Origin: Pseudomonas brassicacearum
GTDB taxonomy: Bacteria; Pseudomonadota; Gammaproteobacteria; Pseudomonadales; Pseudomonadaceae
Direction of reading: 5' to 3'
Assembly (NCBI RefSeq): GCF_003732225.1
Contig: NZ_MOBJ01000003.1
Coordinates: 447,135 to 511,134 of the forward strand
Length of the DNA: 64,000 bases
Shown: positions 35,382-45,619 of the stretch, piece after piece
How positions within the stretch are numbered: position 1 is the first letter of the stretch
How the letters are laid out: every line of letters begins with the position of its first letter
Position numbers and translations under genes: made by a program
Notes under the pieces: model-generated
The model's input: the letters and a program-made list of their open reading frames with translations, nothing else
Databases searched by the model: none
Told to the model about the DNA's origin: nothing

Positions 35382-36077
35382 TCAGTGAGCACAACCGTCC
35401 AGGCCACAAGCCTGAACCGGGGAAGCGGAATCGCTCGGCTGAGTGACGACCGATTGGCTCAACCAGGCAGCAAAAGCTTCAGGCTTACCGAGCCATGGGC
35501 CGATGTCGACCAGGGTAAATTGACCGTCCTGTTCCAGCGCCAGTGTCGGAAAACCCTGGCCACCGACCTCTGCCAACAATGCGCGGCTTTGCTTGATGTG
35601 ATCTTGGGTTTCGTTCGCCAGTGCGTCCTTGAACTCGCGCTTGAAGGACTCTGCTTCCAGGCCAATCGACACGGCGAGTTCCAGCAACACCGCTTCATCG
35701 GCAATCCGCCGACCTTCCGCGTAGTGCGCGCTCTGCAAACGCCCCAGCAGTTCCAACCCACGTCCGGCGAGTTGCTCAGCAGCCAGCACGGCAGCAATCG
35801 GTGGTGCCGAATCGAACACCGCAGTGTGATCACGCAGCAAGCCTTCGAAATACGCCTCACCAAACGACTGCCCGGTGTACTCGGCGATGCGTCGGTCGTG
35901 AGGCATCACGTAATCGCGCAGTTGAGGCGAAACCGTCTGTCGGTTAGCACCGGTCATCATGCCGCCGCCGTGGGCGACCACCGGCAAAACGGCCTGTGCC
36001 GCTTGCACCAAAGGCTTGGCACCGTAGCACCAGCCGCACAGTGGATCGTAGATGTAATGAAGGATCGTGGTAGACAT
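35382..36077 (-). CDS. DsbA-family (FrnE-like) thioredoxin-fold protein
   Basis: A 231-residue cytoplasmic protein with active site Cys14-Gly-Trp-Cys17 (YIYDPLCGWCYGAKP), FPTLALEQDGQF containing the cis-proline, and no signal peptide. A second FrnE-like enzyme is at 30014. It heads a two-gene operon with the NTF2-like gene. Confidence 0.88.
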   Translation of the reverse strand: MSTTILHYIYDPLCGWCYGAKPLVQAAQAVLPVVAHGGGMMTGANRQTVSPQLRDYVMPHDRRIAEYTGQSFGEAYFEGLLRDHTAVFDSAPPIAAVLAAEQLAGRGLELLGRLQSAHYAEGRRIADEAVLLELAVSIGLEAESFKREFKDALANETQDHIKQSRALLAEVGGQGFPTLALEQDGQFTLVDIGPWLGKPEAFAAWLSQSVVTQPSDSASPVQACGLDGCAH

Positions 36078-36245
36078 GGAAAGCTCCAGCAAAGTCGTAG
36101 GAATTCGATGCCGGCAGACTATTCCTCTGTCGATGAACGAAAAACGCCGGATTGACTTTTAGTCTGTTTCGCAGATCGGTCGAATGGTCTGTTTGGGCCA
36201 CAGCAGGCTGGACCAAACCTGAACCCGCTTTTTTAAGGGCAAAAA

Positions 36246-36272
36246 AAAGCGCTGCCATCCGGGCAGCGCTTT
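36246..36272 (-). terminator. Terminator of the small minus-strand gene
   Basis: AAAGCGCTGCC/GGCAGCGCTTT with a T-run on the minus strand, just after the stop at 36289. Confidence 0.8.
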
Positions 36273-36288
36273 ACCAATCCTTTGCTTT

Positions 36289-36489
36289 CTATCCTTCAAT
36301 CACAGCCCACAAGGCTTCAAGCTCTGCCTCACTGAACAAACCAGCGGGATAACGCTCGATCATCATCCTGCGCGGGTCAGGTTCTCTGACCTGTCGCGTT
36401 CCGTTGGATTTCAACCATTGCGCCAGCACCTGAAGCGATTCGCCATTCATTGCCAAGGGATGCGATGTCCGCTCGCTGACCATATTCAT
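36289..36489 (-). CDS. Hypothetical 66-residue protein
   Basis: A small soluble protein with LKSNGTRQVREPDPRRMM and an acidic C-terminal helix (LFSEAELEALWAVIEG). It is followed by its own strong terminator, which supports it being real. An ATG two codons in (36483) is equally spaced from a GGA. Function unknown. Confidence 0.6.
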   Translation of the reverse strand: MNMVSERTSHPLAMNGESLQVLAQWLKSNGTRQVREPDPRRMMIERYPAGLFSEAELEALWAVIEG

Positions 36490-36636
36490 TTCCGGCGCTC
36501 TCTCCTGGTTTGTGAGCGGCTAACTTATCCAAGGTTTATGACAGAACAACGCAGTTCTACATTCCCGAGAATTACTCTCAGACAGATACAAGAGCTATGC
36601 CAATGTGCCAGCCAGACCGACGCGCGGACATAAAAA

Positions 36637-36664
36637 AACCCGCAGTCCATAAGGGCTGCGGGTT
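36637..36664 (-). terminator. Terminator of the aguBA operon
   Basis: AACCCGCAG/CTGCGGGTT with seven consecutive Ts on the minus strand, about 70 bases after the aguA stop. Confidence 0.85.
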
Positions 36665-36735
36665 AGATAGGGGTCACTCGATTAAACCGGGTATAGCTCC
36701 CATCAATCCAGTGCCGCCGGTTGTTACAACTTCAC

Positions 36736-37842
36736 TCAACCTTTGTGCGGTGCTGGCTGCTGTTGGGTAAGGCAATGGATATTACCGCCGCCCAGTAACA
36801 GTTCACGCCCCGGCACCATTACCACTTCGTGCTGCGGGAACAGGTTTTGAAGGATTTCCTTGGCTTGCGCGTCCAGCGGATCGTCAAAACTCGGCGCAAT
36901 GATGCCGCCGTTGACGATCAGGAAGTTCACGTAGGAACCGGCCAGGCGCACTGAAGGGTTACGTTCCTGAGTGCCGTCTACCGGGTCGACACCTGCGCAT
37001 TCTTCCTCGGTCGCGTAAAGCGGCCCCGGAATCGGCATTTTGTGCACCGTAAATGGGCGGCCCTTGGCGTCATTGCTGCTTTGCAGCACCTTCATCGCGG
37101 CCTGGCAACGCGGGTAGTTCGGATCCTGCGGATCATCGGTCCAGGCCAACAGCACTTCACCGGGACGCACGTAGCAGCAGAAGTTATCCACATGACCGTC
37201 GGTCTCGTCGTTGAACAGACCGTCCGGCAGCCAGATGATTTTATCCACAGCCAGCTGTGCGCTGAGCACCGCTTCGATGTCGGCACGGTTCATGTGCGGA
37301 TTGCGATTGCGGTTCAACAGGCACTCTTCGGTAGTGATCAGCGTGCCCTCGCCATCGACGTGAATCGAACCGCCTTCGAGCACAAAGCCCTCGGTGCGGT
37401 AACGCGGGCTGCGCTCGATCTCAAGGATCTTTCCAGCCACTTGCGAATCACGATTCCACGGCGAATACAGACCGCCATCGAAGCCGCCCCAGGCGTTGAA
37501 GTCCCAGTCGACACCACGGACTTCGCCGCTGTTGTTGATGACAAATGTCGGGCCGGTATCACGGACCCAGGCGTCGTCGCTGGACATCTCGACGAGGCGA
37601 ATATTCGGCACGTCCAGACGCGCTCGGGCGTTTTCGTACTGGGCCGCCGATACGGCAACAGTCACCGGTTCAAAACGCGCGATGGCTTTGGCCACCGCAA
37701 CGTGAGCGGCCTGCGCTGGCTTGCCACCCAGGCGCCAGTTGTCCGGGCGCTCCGGCCAGACCATCCAGGTCTGGGTCTGGGTCGCCCACTCGGCGGGCAT
37801 GTAAAAACCGTCAGCGCGAGGCGTGCTGTGCAAAGTAGTCAT
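36736..37842 (-). CDS. aguA: Agmatine deiminase
   Basis: A 368-residue guanidine-modifying enzyme converting agmatine to N-carbamoylputrescine and ammonia. The nucleophile Cys357 lies in [20 protein letters not shown] and the DGHVDNFC histidine motif complete the active site. Length equals that of the Pseudomonas enzyme. It lies five bases after aguB in one operon for agmatine use. Confidence 0.97.
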   Translation of the reverse strand: MTTLHSTPRADGFYMPAEWATQTQTWMVWPERPDNWRLGGKPAQAAHVAVAKAIARFEPVTVAVSAAQYENARARLDVPNIRLVEMSSDDAWVRDTGPTFVINNSGEVRGVDWDFNAWGGFDGGLYSPWNRDSQVAGKILEIERSPRYRTEGFVLEGGSIHVDGEGTLITTEECLLNRNRNPHMNRADIEAVLSAQLAVDKIIWLPDGLFNDETDGHVDNFCCYVRPGEVLLAWTDDPQDPNYPRCQAAMKVLQSSNDAKGRPFTVHKMPIPGPLYATEEECAGVDPVDGTQERNPSVRLAGSYVNFLIVNGGIIAPSFDDPLDAQAKEILQNLFPQHEVVMVPGRELLLGGGNIHCLTQQQPAPHKG

Positions 37843-37847
37843 AGCGA

Positions 37848-38726
37848 TCAGGACTCCAGGGAACCGTCGAGGGTTTTGATTGCGCCGTACAGGTTCGGGC
37901 GACGGTCACGGAACGAACCCCAGGCACTGCGGACGCGCTCCAGTTCGTCGAGGTCGAAGCTCTGAACCAGTACGCCTTCTTCGGTTTCGTTGAGTTCCTG
38001 AACCTTTTCGCCAAACTGGTTGGCGATGAACGACGAGCCGTAGAAGGTGATGTCGTAGCCGTCCTGTTCTTCATTGCCGATGCGGTTGCTGGCGATCAGC
38101 GGCATCAGGTTGGCGCCGGCATGGCCTTGCTGAACGCGCTGCCAGTGATCGCGGGACGAAATGGTCTTGTCGTGCGGTTCGCTGCCGATCGCGGTTGGGT
38201 AGAACAGGATTTCCGCGCCTTGCAACGCCATGCTGCGGGCGCACTCCGGGAACCACTGATCCCAGCAGATGCCCACGCCGATTTTCGCGTAACGGGTATT
38301 CCAGACTTTGAAGCCGGTATCGCCCGGGTTGAAGTAGTACTTTTCATGGTAGCCAGGACCGTCCGGGATGTGGCTTTTACGATAAATCCCGAGGTTGCTG
38401 CCATCGGCATCGATGATTGCGATGCTGTTGAAACGTGCGCGACCTGCCAGTTCGAAGAAGCTGATCGGCAGTACGACTTGCAGTTCCTTGGCGACTTTCT
38501 GGAAATGCTTGATGGCCACGTTTTCGGAGGCGGTGGTGGCCAGCTGCAGGTAGTCCGGGTTCGGCTTCTGGCAGAAGTACGGGGTCTCGAACAATTCCTG
38601 AATCAGGATGATCTGTGCGCCTTTGGCTGCAGCCTCACGGACCAGCTTTTCTGCGGTCTCGATGTTGGCTTCAAGGTCCCAGGAACAGGCCATCTGGGTA
38701 GCGGCGACAGTAACGATACGGCTCAT
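37848..38726 (-). CDS. aguB: N-carbamoylputrescine amidohydrolase
   Basis: A 292-residue nitrilase-superfamily enzyme that turns N-carbamoylputrescine into putrescine, CO2 and ammonia. The triad is Glu44 (LIQELFET), Lys117 ([12 protein letters not shown]) and Cys154 ([12 protein letters not shown]). First gene of the aguBA operon; no aguR regulator is adjacent. Confidence 0.97.
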   Translation of the reverse strand: MSRIVTVAATQMACSWDLEANIETAEKLVREAAAKGAQIILIQELFETPYFCQKPNPDYLQLATTASENVAIKHFQKVAKELQVVLPISFFELAGRARFNSIAIIDADGSNLGIYRKSHIPDGPGYHEKYYFNPGDTGFKVWNTRYAKIGVGICWDQWFPECARSMALQGAEILFYPTAIGSEPHDKTISSRDHWQRVQQGHAGANLMPLIASNRIGNEEQDGYDITFYGSSFIANQFGEKVQELNETEEGVLVQSFDLDELERVRSAWGSFRDRRPNLYGAIKTLDGSLES

Positions 38727-38927
38727 GAATCATCTCCCGGGCGGGTTCAGAGGGTCGATTGTGGCATCGGCCGATGACAGAAATGGGAACGGACAGGCGC
38801 GGTGATCTGCGCCGTGGCGTTAGGCGACTTTATAACCGATAAAAATCGGCTTTTAAAGCTATAAAACATCAACCCATCGAAAATACTTCAGTTAAACCCG
38901 ATATCAATCGAATTTAAACGCAATCCC

Positions 38928-39017
38928 TGTGGGAGCGAGCTTGCTCGCGATGGCGGTCTGACGGTCAACATTAATGTTGGATGTACCAGCCTCATCGCGA
39001 GCAAGCTCGCTCCCACA
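38928..39017. repeat. REPIN: inverted REP pair
   Basis: TGTGGGAGCGAGCTTGCTCG, a 30-odd-base loop, then the complement CGAGCAAGCTCGCTCCCACA. Same family and orientation as 5738-5829. It lies between aguB and the 970-aa fusion gene. Confidence 0.9.
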
Positions 39018-39030
39018 AGGGGGGATGTGT

Positions 39031-41943
39031 TTAGAGCCCTTCGTCCAGCACCCTCGACAGGGTATCGACAAAGAAATCCACGCTTTGTCGCGAGGTCACC
39101 ATCGGCGGTTTGATCTTGAGGATGTTCAGGTAATCGCCGGTCGGCTGCATGAAAATCCCCAACTCGCGCAGGCGGTCGCACAGTGCGGTGGTTTCTTCCG
39201 TGGCCGGTTCCAGGGTCTCGCGGTTGCGAATCAGCTCAACGCCCAGATAAAAGCCGGAGCCATGCACCGCGCCCACCAATGGATGGCAGTCGATCAACGC
39301 CTCAAGCCGCTCCTTGAAATACCCGCCAACGACCTGGGCGTTTTCCCAAAGTTTCTCTTCCTTCATCACATCCAGCACCGCCATGCCAATGCGGCAACTG
39401 ACCGGGCTGCCACCAGCCGACGAGAAGAAATAACCTTCGGCCTCCAGCGCTTCGGCGATTTCGCGACGGGTAATGACCGCACCCAATGGCTGGCCGTTGC
39501 CCATGCCCTTGGCCATGGTGATGATGTCCGGCACCACGCCTTGCTCTTCGAAGCCCCAGAAGAACTTGCCCATGCGGCCATAACCCACCTGCACTTCGTC
39601 GGCGATGCACACGCCACCCTGGGCGCGAACCAGCGCATACACCTGTTTCAGGTAACCCGGAGGCAGTGAGATCCCACCCGCGTTGCCGTACACCGGCTCG
39701 CAGATGAAACCCGCCAATTGCCGCTTCTGCTCGGCAATCTTCGCCAGGTTGTGTTCGACGCTGCGCACATAATCCGGTGCGCTGTCGAGGCCGCGGAACT
39801 CGCCACGATAAGTGTTCGGCGCGGTCACCGGATGCACCCAGTCCGGACGACTGCTGAGGGCCTTGGGGTTATCTGCAATTGAAGTCGACACCGCGTCGGC
39901 CGCCACCGACCAACCGTGATACGCCTCAAGCACGCTAAGCATGTCGCGACCACCGCTGTAGGCCCACGCCAGGCGAATCGCCAGGTCATTGGCCTCGGTG
40001 CCGCTATTGACCAGAAACACCCGATCCATCGAGTCCGGCGCCAGCGCCAGCAAGCGCTCGGAGAACTCGGCGATTGCCGCATAGTGGAAACGCGAGTTGG
40101 TGTTGAGCAACGACCACTGACGGCTGGCCTCGGCCGCCATGCGTGGATGACCGTGACCGAGCACCGCAACGTTGTTGAGCATGTCCAGGTAGGAACGCCC
40201 CTGCATGTCGATCAGGTAATTGCGCCAGCCACGCTCGATGCGCGGCGGATCGACGTAATAGTGTTTTTGCGAGCGGGCAAAACTCGCATCGCGGCGTGCC
40301 AGCAAGGTGTGTGAATCGAGTTCAGCTTCAGCATCGCAAGCCAGCCCCAACAACGCAGCCGGCGATGGGCACAACGCCTGCCAGGCAGATGCGCGCGATG
40401 GTGTGCAAAACAGTGGAGGATTCAGTTCCGCGCCACGGCTGAGTTGGACCCGCAACGCTCCACTGACTTCACCCAGCACCTGCCCTTTGAGCACGGCCGC
40501 ACCTGCGTGTAGCGAGGGATGGACACCCCACAGGCGCACACTCAACTGTGCACTGTCCAGTTGCAAGCGGCCGTCAGCGGCCAGGTGCACGACGCCGGCA
40601 AACGGTGCCTCGACCGTAGTGCCCTGTGGCACCCGCAAGTCGACGTGCAGCGGACAAGTGTCCGGCTCGACGGCACTGTCCGGACGCGTCCGCGATAAAC
40701 GGTATTGCCCATAACGACTGGCTGCCAAACCATGAGCTGCCGCCGCTTCGACCAACAGGCGTTGGTCGATACCTTCGTGCTCCCAGTTGCCCGCTTCGAA
40801 ATGCGGACTCAGGACACCGAGGTCGATCAAGGCAAACTCGCGGCCCACCAGGCTCGGCAGCAATGGCGCAAAACCCTGGCTCACAATCGCCGGCAGCGAC
40901 TGGCCGACCGCCACCAGAATGGCCGCCTCCATCAACTCAAACGGTATCGAGGTCGCGACGCGGAAAATCTCCCACTCGTGGTTCAGATTGTCGCGGCTGT
41001 ACTGATTCTGCGGATCGATGCTGACCTGTTGCTCACCGCTGAGCACCAGCACCGCCGCACGCGCGACGATCATCGGCCACAGCGCCTGCAACTCTTCGTG
41101 CTTCAGCGGATTGACCGCGTGGTAAGCCTGCACCGCCGGCAGAATGCACAGCGGATCGCCATCGGCATGGTGCAGCAGCGCGGCGCAGGTCACCGACAGA
41201 TCGGTAATGCGCCAGGTACGAATCAGATCGCCGAAATCGATAACGCCCTGCAACTGCCAGTGACGCTGCTGATCCCGTTGCCAGACCACGTTGTCATCGG
41301 TGATGTCCATGTGGATGGCTTGCACCGGCAACTTCGCCACCAGTGGCTGCAAACGCCGTTCGGCCTGTTGCGCGGCCTCGGCGATCAACGCTCGCTGCCG
41401 CTCGTCGCTGATCACTGGCAACAGGTGGTTGATCAACGCACTGGCGTGCCGGGCGTCCCACTGCAAGGTACGCTCAAGCCCCGGATGCTCGAACCCGGCC
41501 AGCGCCAGGTCCATTTCGCCACAGAGCTGGCCGAGGCCGACGACCAGTTCATGGCCAAGGTGTTTGAGGTGAGTCAGCGATTGACCTTCGATGTAGTCGA
41601 GCAAGCGCACATGCAGTGATTGACCGGCAAGTTCCAGGGTCAGCAGGTCTTCACCATTTTTCGCCGGGATCACCCGGGGCACCTGCAGCCCAGGCTGTGT
41701 GCCCAAATGCTTGAGCGCTGCGTGCTGGGCCTGCAACTCCAGGGCGGCGTAGTCACCACGGCAGATTTTGAGGACGAAACGGCCCTGGTCGCTGTCGAGC
41801 CGGTAGTTGAGATCCTGCTGGCTGCCCAACGACTGCAGCGTCCCGCTCAGGCCGTAGTGCTCGCGCAACAGCTCCAGCGCTTGCTGCGCGGAGACTCGCG
41901 GGCTGGGCAAACTGGCGCGGTGAATCAACGTGGCGAGCAACAT
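39031..41943 (-). CDS. Kinase / M23-like / class III aminotransferase fusion
   Basis: A 970-residue three-domain protein. Residues ~1-340 form an APH-type phosphotransferase (IHMDITDDNVVW catalytic loop, GVIDFGDL metal motif). Residues ~420-510 look like an M23-peptidase or lipoyl-type beta domain (VEAPFAGVVHLAADGRL). Residues ~550-970 are a class III aminotransferase with PLP lysine Lys812 (ITMAKGMGNG). The pairing recalls hydroxylysine kinase and phospho-lyase, separate enzymes in animals, so a kinase followed by PLP-dependent elimination or transamination of an amino alcohol is plausible. Its place next to aguBA may point to amines. Reaction not proven. Confidence 0.85.
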   Translation of the reverse strand: MLLATLIHRASLPSPRVSAQQALELLREHYGLSGTLQSLGSQQDLNYRLDSDQGRFVLKICRGDYAALELQAQHAALKHLGTQPGLQVPRVIPAKNGEDLLTLELAGQSLHVRLLDYIEGQSLTHLKHLGHELVVGLGQLCGEMDLALAGFEHPGLERTLQWDARHASALINHLLPVISDERQRALIAEAAQQAERRLQPLVAKLPVQAIHMDITDDNVVWQRDQQRHWQLQGVIDFGDLIRTWRITDLSVTCAALLHHADGDPLCILPAVQAYHAVNPLKHEELQALWPMIVARAAVLVLSGEQQVSIDPQNQYSRDNLNHEWEIFRVATSIPFELMEAAILVAVGQSLPAIVSQGFAPLLPSLVGREFALIDLGVLSPHFEAGNWEHEGIDQRLLVEAAAAHGLAASRYGQYRLSRTRPDSAVEPDTCPLHVDLRVPQGTTVEAPFAGVVHLAADGRLQLDSAQLSVRLWGVHPSLHAGAAVLKGQVLGEVSGALRVQLSRGAELNPPLFCTPSRASAWQALCPSPAALLGLACDAEAELDSHTLLARRDASFARSQKHYYVDPPRIERGWRNYLIDMQGRSYLDMLNNVAVLGHGHPRMAAEASRQWSLLNTNSRFHYAAIAEFSERLLALAPDSMDRVFLVNSGTEANDLAIRLAWAYSGGRDMLSVLEAYHGWSVAADAVSTSIADNPKALSSRPDWVHPVTAPNTYRGEFRGLDSAPDYVRSVEHNLAKIAEQKRQLAGFICEPVYGNAGGISLPPGYLKQVYALVRAQGGVCIADEVQVGYGRMGKFFWGFEEQGVVPDIITMAKGMGNGQPLGAVITRREIAEALEAEGYFFSSAGGSPVSCRIGMAVLDVMKEEKLWENAQVVGGYFKERLEALIDCHPLVGAVHGSGFYLGVELIRNRETLEPATEETTALCDRLRELGIFMQPTGDYLNILKIKPPMVTSRQSVDFFVDTLSRVLDEGL

Positions 41944-42211
41944 ACAACGACCCCTGGAATTTTTATAAGGCGTCTATATCGCCACTGCTGACTGCGATAC
42001 GCAACCCCCTTATACCGGTCAGTGATCGGTAAGGGTGGGGGCTTTCAAGCCACGCCATACAGCGGCGAACTTTCCCACGCTGTGTTACGAATCCGATCAA
42101 CAAAACCCCACAAAAAACTAAATCCGACCGCCCCCCCCTTGTGCCGCCACCCCTCCTGCCGACAAGCTATGATCCATACGTTTATCGTTTGACGGAAAAG
42201 GGCAACTCCAC

Positions 42212-43294
42212 ATGCGCATCCTCATAACCGGCGGTGCCGGCTTCATCGGTTCGGCGCTGGTTCGCCACCTGATCCGCCATACGGCACATGAAGTGCTCAA
42301 CCTGGACAAGCTGACCTATGCCGGCAACCTGGAGTCGCTGAGCAGTATCGCCACCGACACCCGTTACGAGTTTGTGCAAGCGGATATCGTCGACCAGGCC
42401 GCCGTCAGCGCGGTACTGGCGCGGTTCCAGCCGCACGCGATCATGCACCTGGCGGCCGAGTCCCATGTCGACCGTTCCATCGATGGCCCGTCAGACTTCA
42501 TCCAGACCAACATAGTCGGCACCTACAGCCTGCTGGAGGCCACACGCGCCTACTGGCTGAACCTGGCCGAGCCAGAGAAAAGCGCCTTTCGCTTTCACCA
42601 CATTTCCACTGACGAGGTGTATGGCGACCTGCATGGCGCCGACGACCTGTTCACCGAAACCACACCCTATGCGCCGAGCTCACCGTACTCCGCCAGCAAG
42701 GCGGCGTCCGACCATCTGGTCCGCGCCTGGCAGCGCACCTACGGATTGCCGGTGCTGCTGACCAACTGCTCGAACAATTACGGGCCGTTCCATTTCCCCG
42801 AGAAGCTGATTCCGCTGGTGATCCTCAACGCCCTGGCCGGGAAACCGCTGCCGGTGTATGGCAACGGCCTGCAGGTGCGTGACTGGCTGTTCGTCGAGGA
42901 CCATGCTCGCGCGCTGCTCAATGTGGTGACCAACGGCGTAGTCGGTGAGACGTACAACATCGGCGGCCACAACGAACAGAAAAACATCGACGTGGTGCGC
43001 GGTATCTGCGACCTGCTGGAAGAGTTGACGCCGCAAAAACCTGAAGGCGTCGCGCACTTCGCCGACCTGATCACTTTCGTCAAAGACCGCCCCGGCCACG
43101 ACCAGCGTTACGCCATCGACGCCAGTAAAATCGAACGCGAGCTAGGTTGGGTGCCCGAAGAAACTTTCGCCAGTGGTCTGCGTAAAACCGTGCAGTGGTA
43201 CCTCGATAATCTAGACTGGTGCCAACGGGTCCAGAATGGCAGCTATCAAGGCCAGCGACTGGGCTTCACTGACTTCAAGGACTTGATCGCATGA
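42212..43294 (+). CDS. rfbB: dTDP-glucose 4,6-dehydratase
   Basis: A 360-residue extended SDR making dTDP-4-keto-6-deoxyglucose, step two of dTDP-L-rhamnose synthesis. NAD site GGAGFIGSA (8-16), catalytic STDEVYGDL and YSASKAASD (Tyr-x3-Lys), [10 protein letters not shown]. Starts the rfbBACD operon; its stop overlaps rfbA (ATGA). The ~270 bases upstream hold no gene. Confidence 0.97.
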   Translation: MRILITGGAGFIGSALVRHLIRHTAHEVLNLDKLTYAGNLESLSSIATDTRYEFVQADIVDQAAVSAVLARFQPHAIMHLAAESHVDRSIDGPSDFIQTNIVGTYSLLEATRAYWLNLAEPEKSAFRFHHISTDEVYGDLHGADDLFTETTPYAPSSPYSASKAASDHLVRAWQRTYGLPVLLTNCSNNYGPFHFPEKLIPLVILNALAGKPLPVYGNGLQVRDWLFVEDHARALLNVVTNGVVGETYNIGGHNEQKNIDVVRGICDLLEELTPQKPEGVAHFADLITFVKDRPGHDQRYAIDASKIERELGWVPEETFASGLRKTVQWYLDNLDWCQRVQNGSYQGQRLGFTDFKDLIA

Positions 43295-44163
43295 TAAAGG
43301 GAATTGTACTGGCCGGCGGCTCTGGTACCCGCCTGCACCCGATCACACTCGGGGTATCCAAACAACTGCTGCCGGTCTACGACAAACCGATGATCTATTA
43401 CCCGATCTCGGTGCTGATGCTCGCAGGTATCAAAGACATCCTGTTGATCTCCACCCCCCAGGACCTGCCGCAATACCGCAATCTGTTGGGCGACGGCAGT
43501 CAGTTCGGGGTGAGTTTCAGCTATGCCGAGCAACCGTCTCCGGATGGCCTGGCCCAGGCATTCCTGATTGGCGAGGAGTTCATCGGTGACGATTCGGTGT
43601 GCCTGATCCTTGGCGACAACATCTTCCATGGCCAGCATTTCGGTGAGCAACTGCACGCTGCCGCCCGCCGACCATCGGGTGCCACCGTTTTCGGCTATTG
43701 GGTCAAGGACCCGCAGCGGTTCGGGGTGATCGACTTCGATGGCGAAGGACGTGCACTGTCGATCGAAGAAAAGCCGACAAAACCAAAGTCCAGCTATGCC
43801 GTCACCGGGCTCTATTTCTACGACAACGATGTCATCAAGATTGCCAAGGCCGTGAAACCTTCGGCCCGTGGCGAGCTGGAAATCACCGACGTCAACAACG
43901 CTTATCTGCAACGCGGCGACCTGCGAGTGGAGCGCTTCGGTCGAGGCTTTGCCTGGCTCGATACCGGCACCCATGACAGCCTGCTGGAAGCCTCGCAATA
44001 CGTGCAGACCATCGAGCACCGCCAAGGCCTGAAAGTCGCCTGCCTCGAAGAAATCGCCTACCAGAACGGCTGGATCAGCCACGAGCATTTACTTGAACGG
44101 GCCCGGTACTTTGGCAAAACCGGCTATGGCCAATATCTGTTTACCATTGCTGGAGAAGAGTAA
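43291..44163 (+). CDS. rfbA: Glucose-1-phosphate thymidylyltransferase
   Basis: A 290-residue nucleotidyltransferase joining dTTP and glucose-1-phosphate, the first step to dTDP-L-rhamnose. The signature [13 protein letters not shown] and the metal site [10 protein letters not shown] are intact, as are [17 protein letters not shown] and [12 protein letters not shown]. Overlaps rfbB and rfbC. Confidence 0.97.
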   Translation: MIKGIVLAGGSGTRLHPITLGVSKQLLPVYDKPMIYYPISVLMLAGIKDILLISTPQDLPQYRNLLGDGSQFGVSFSYAEQPSPDGLAQAFLIGEEFIGDDSVCLILGDNIFHGQHFGEQLHAAARRPSGATVFGYWVKDPQRFGVIDFDGEGRALSIEEKPTKPKSSYAVTGLYFYDNDVIKIAKAVKPSARGELEITDVNNAYLQRGDLRVERFGRGFAWLDTGTHDSLLEASQYVQTIEHRQGLKVACLEEIAYQNGWISHEHLLERARYFGKTGYGQYLFTIAGEE

Positions 44164-44711
44164 TGAAGGTGATCCACACCGACCTGCCCGGTGTTCTGAT
44201 AATCGAGCCGAAGGTCTTTGGTGACGAGCGCGGTTTCTTTTATGAAAGCTTCAATGCGCGTGCGTTCGAGGAAGCGACCGGGCTCAGGCGCGAATTCGTT
44301 CAGGACAACCACTCCCGCTCACTGAAAGGTGTGCTGCGTGGCCTGCACTATCAACTGGAACACACCCAGGGAAAACTCGTGCGGGTCACCGCCGGCGAGG
44401 TACTCGATGTGGCGGTGGACATCCGTCGCAGCTCGCCGAGTTTCGGGCGGTGGGCCGGCGTGCGCTTGTCGGCTCAGAACAACTGTCAACTGTGGATTCC
44501 TGAAGGATTTGCCCACGGCTTTATGGTGCTGAGCGATTACGCCGAGTTTCTGTACAAAACAACCGATTACTACGTACCCAGCGCCGAACGCTGCATCAGA
44601 TGGGATGACCCGACCTTGGCCATCGACTGGAAGCTCGACGGCCTGGTACCGCAACTGTCTGCGAAGGATCAAGTCGGAAAATCCCTGCAAGAGGCTGATC
44701 TGTTCCCATGA
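44163..44711 (+). CDS. rfbC: dTDP-4-dehydrorhamnose 3,5-epimerase
   Basis: A 182-residue cupin epimerase. The catalytic His lies in GVLRGLHYQ, the Tyr in FLYKTTDYY, and FVQDNHSRSLKG precedes. Third enzyme of dTDP-L-rhamnose synthesis. Its ATG overlaps the rfbA stop (TAATG) and its TGA overlaps rfbD. Confidence 0.96.
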   Translation: MKVIHTDLPGVLIIEPKVFGDERGFFYESFNARAFEEATGLRREFVQDNHSRSLKGVLRGLHYQLEHTQGKLVRVTAGEVLDVAVDIRRSSPSFGRWAGVRLSAQNNCQLWIPEGFAHGFMVLSDYAEFLYKTTDYYVPSAERCIRWDDPTLAIDWKLDGLVPQLSAKDQVGKSLQEADLFP

Positions 44712-45589
44712 ACGCGACCCTGAAAATCCTTATCAGCGGCCAGCATGGCCAGGTCTCCCGTGAGCTACAAAAACGCCTGGTCGATCTGGGTGAATTGATC
44801 GTGCTGGGGCGCGATCAGCTTGACCTGGCAAATCCCGATCAAATTCGTCGACAGGTTCGTGCTGAGCGTCCAGATCTGATCATCAATGCCGCCGCACATA
44901 CGGCTGTCGATCAAGCGGAAAGCGAACCCGAGCTGGCATTTGCGATCAACGCCACAGCTCCGGGAGTATTCGCCGAACAGGCTCTGGAGCTGGGCATTCC
45001 GCTGATCCATTACTCCACCGACTACGTGTTCGACGGCAACAAGACCACGCCCTATACCGAAGCCGACGAACCCCACCCGCTGGGCGTCTACGGCGCCAGC
45101 AAACTGGCCGGCGAGCAGGCCATCCGCGCCGTCAACGGTCAGCACCTGATACTGCGCACCAGCTGGGTCTACTCGAACCACGGGCGCAACTTCCTGCTGA
45201 CCATGCAACGGCTGCTGCAAGAGAAACCGCACCTGCGCATCGTCGCCGACCAGATCGGCGCACCGACCTGGGCCGGCACCATCGCCACCAGCACGCGCGC
45301 CTTGATCGAGCGCTGGCAATCGGGGCAACCCGGTGCCTGGGGCACTTACCACCTGACCGCCCAAGGCGAAACGTCATGGTTCGGGTTCGCCCAAGCCATC
45401 GCCGAGCAATTGCAGGCTCAGCACAAAACCTGCGCCAGCCTGGAAGCGATTCCCAGCAGCGACTACCCGACGCCTGCCACTCGCCCGCTGAACTCGCGTC
45501 TGGATTGTGGTCTTCTGCAACAGCAATGGCAGGTCAGCCAACCCGACTGGCGCGATGCGTTGCGCGAGTGTCTTGCCGAACAAGGCTAG
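44708..45589 (+). CDS. rfbD: dTDP-4-dehydrorhamnose reductase
   Basis: A 293-residue SDR completing dTDP-L-rhamnose for O-antigen, Psl-type polysaccharide or glycolipids. The NADPH site is GQHGQVSREL, with STDYVFDG and YGASKLAGE for catalysis. Last gene of the operon; the dctB start follows 30 bases later without an obvious terminator. Confidence 0.96.
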   Translation: MNATLKILISGQHGQVSRELQKRLVDLGELIVLGRDQLDLANPDQIRRQVRAERPDLIINAAAHTAVDQAESEPELAFAINATAPGVFAEQALELGIPLIHYSTDYVFDGNKTTPYTEADEPHPLGVYGASKLAGEQAIRAVNGQHLILRTSWVYSNHGRNFLLTMQRLLQEKPHLRIVADQIGAPTWAGTIATSTRALIERWQSGQPGAWGTYHLTAQGETSWFGFAQAIAEQLQAQHKTCASLEAIPSSDYPTPATRPLNSRLDCGLLQQQWQVSQPDWRDALRECLAEQG

Positions 45590-45619
45590 GCATAATGCGC
45601 CTGTACCTTCAGGCGCCCG

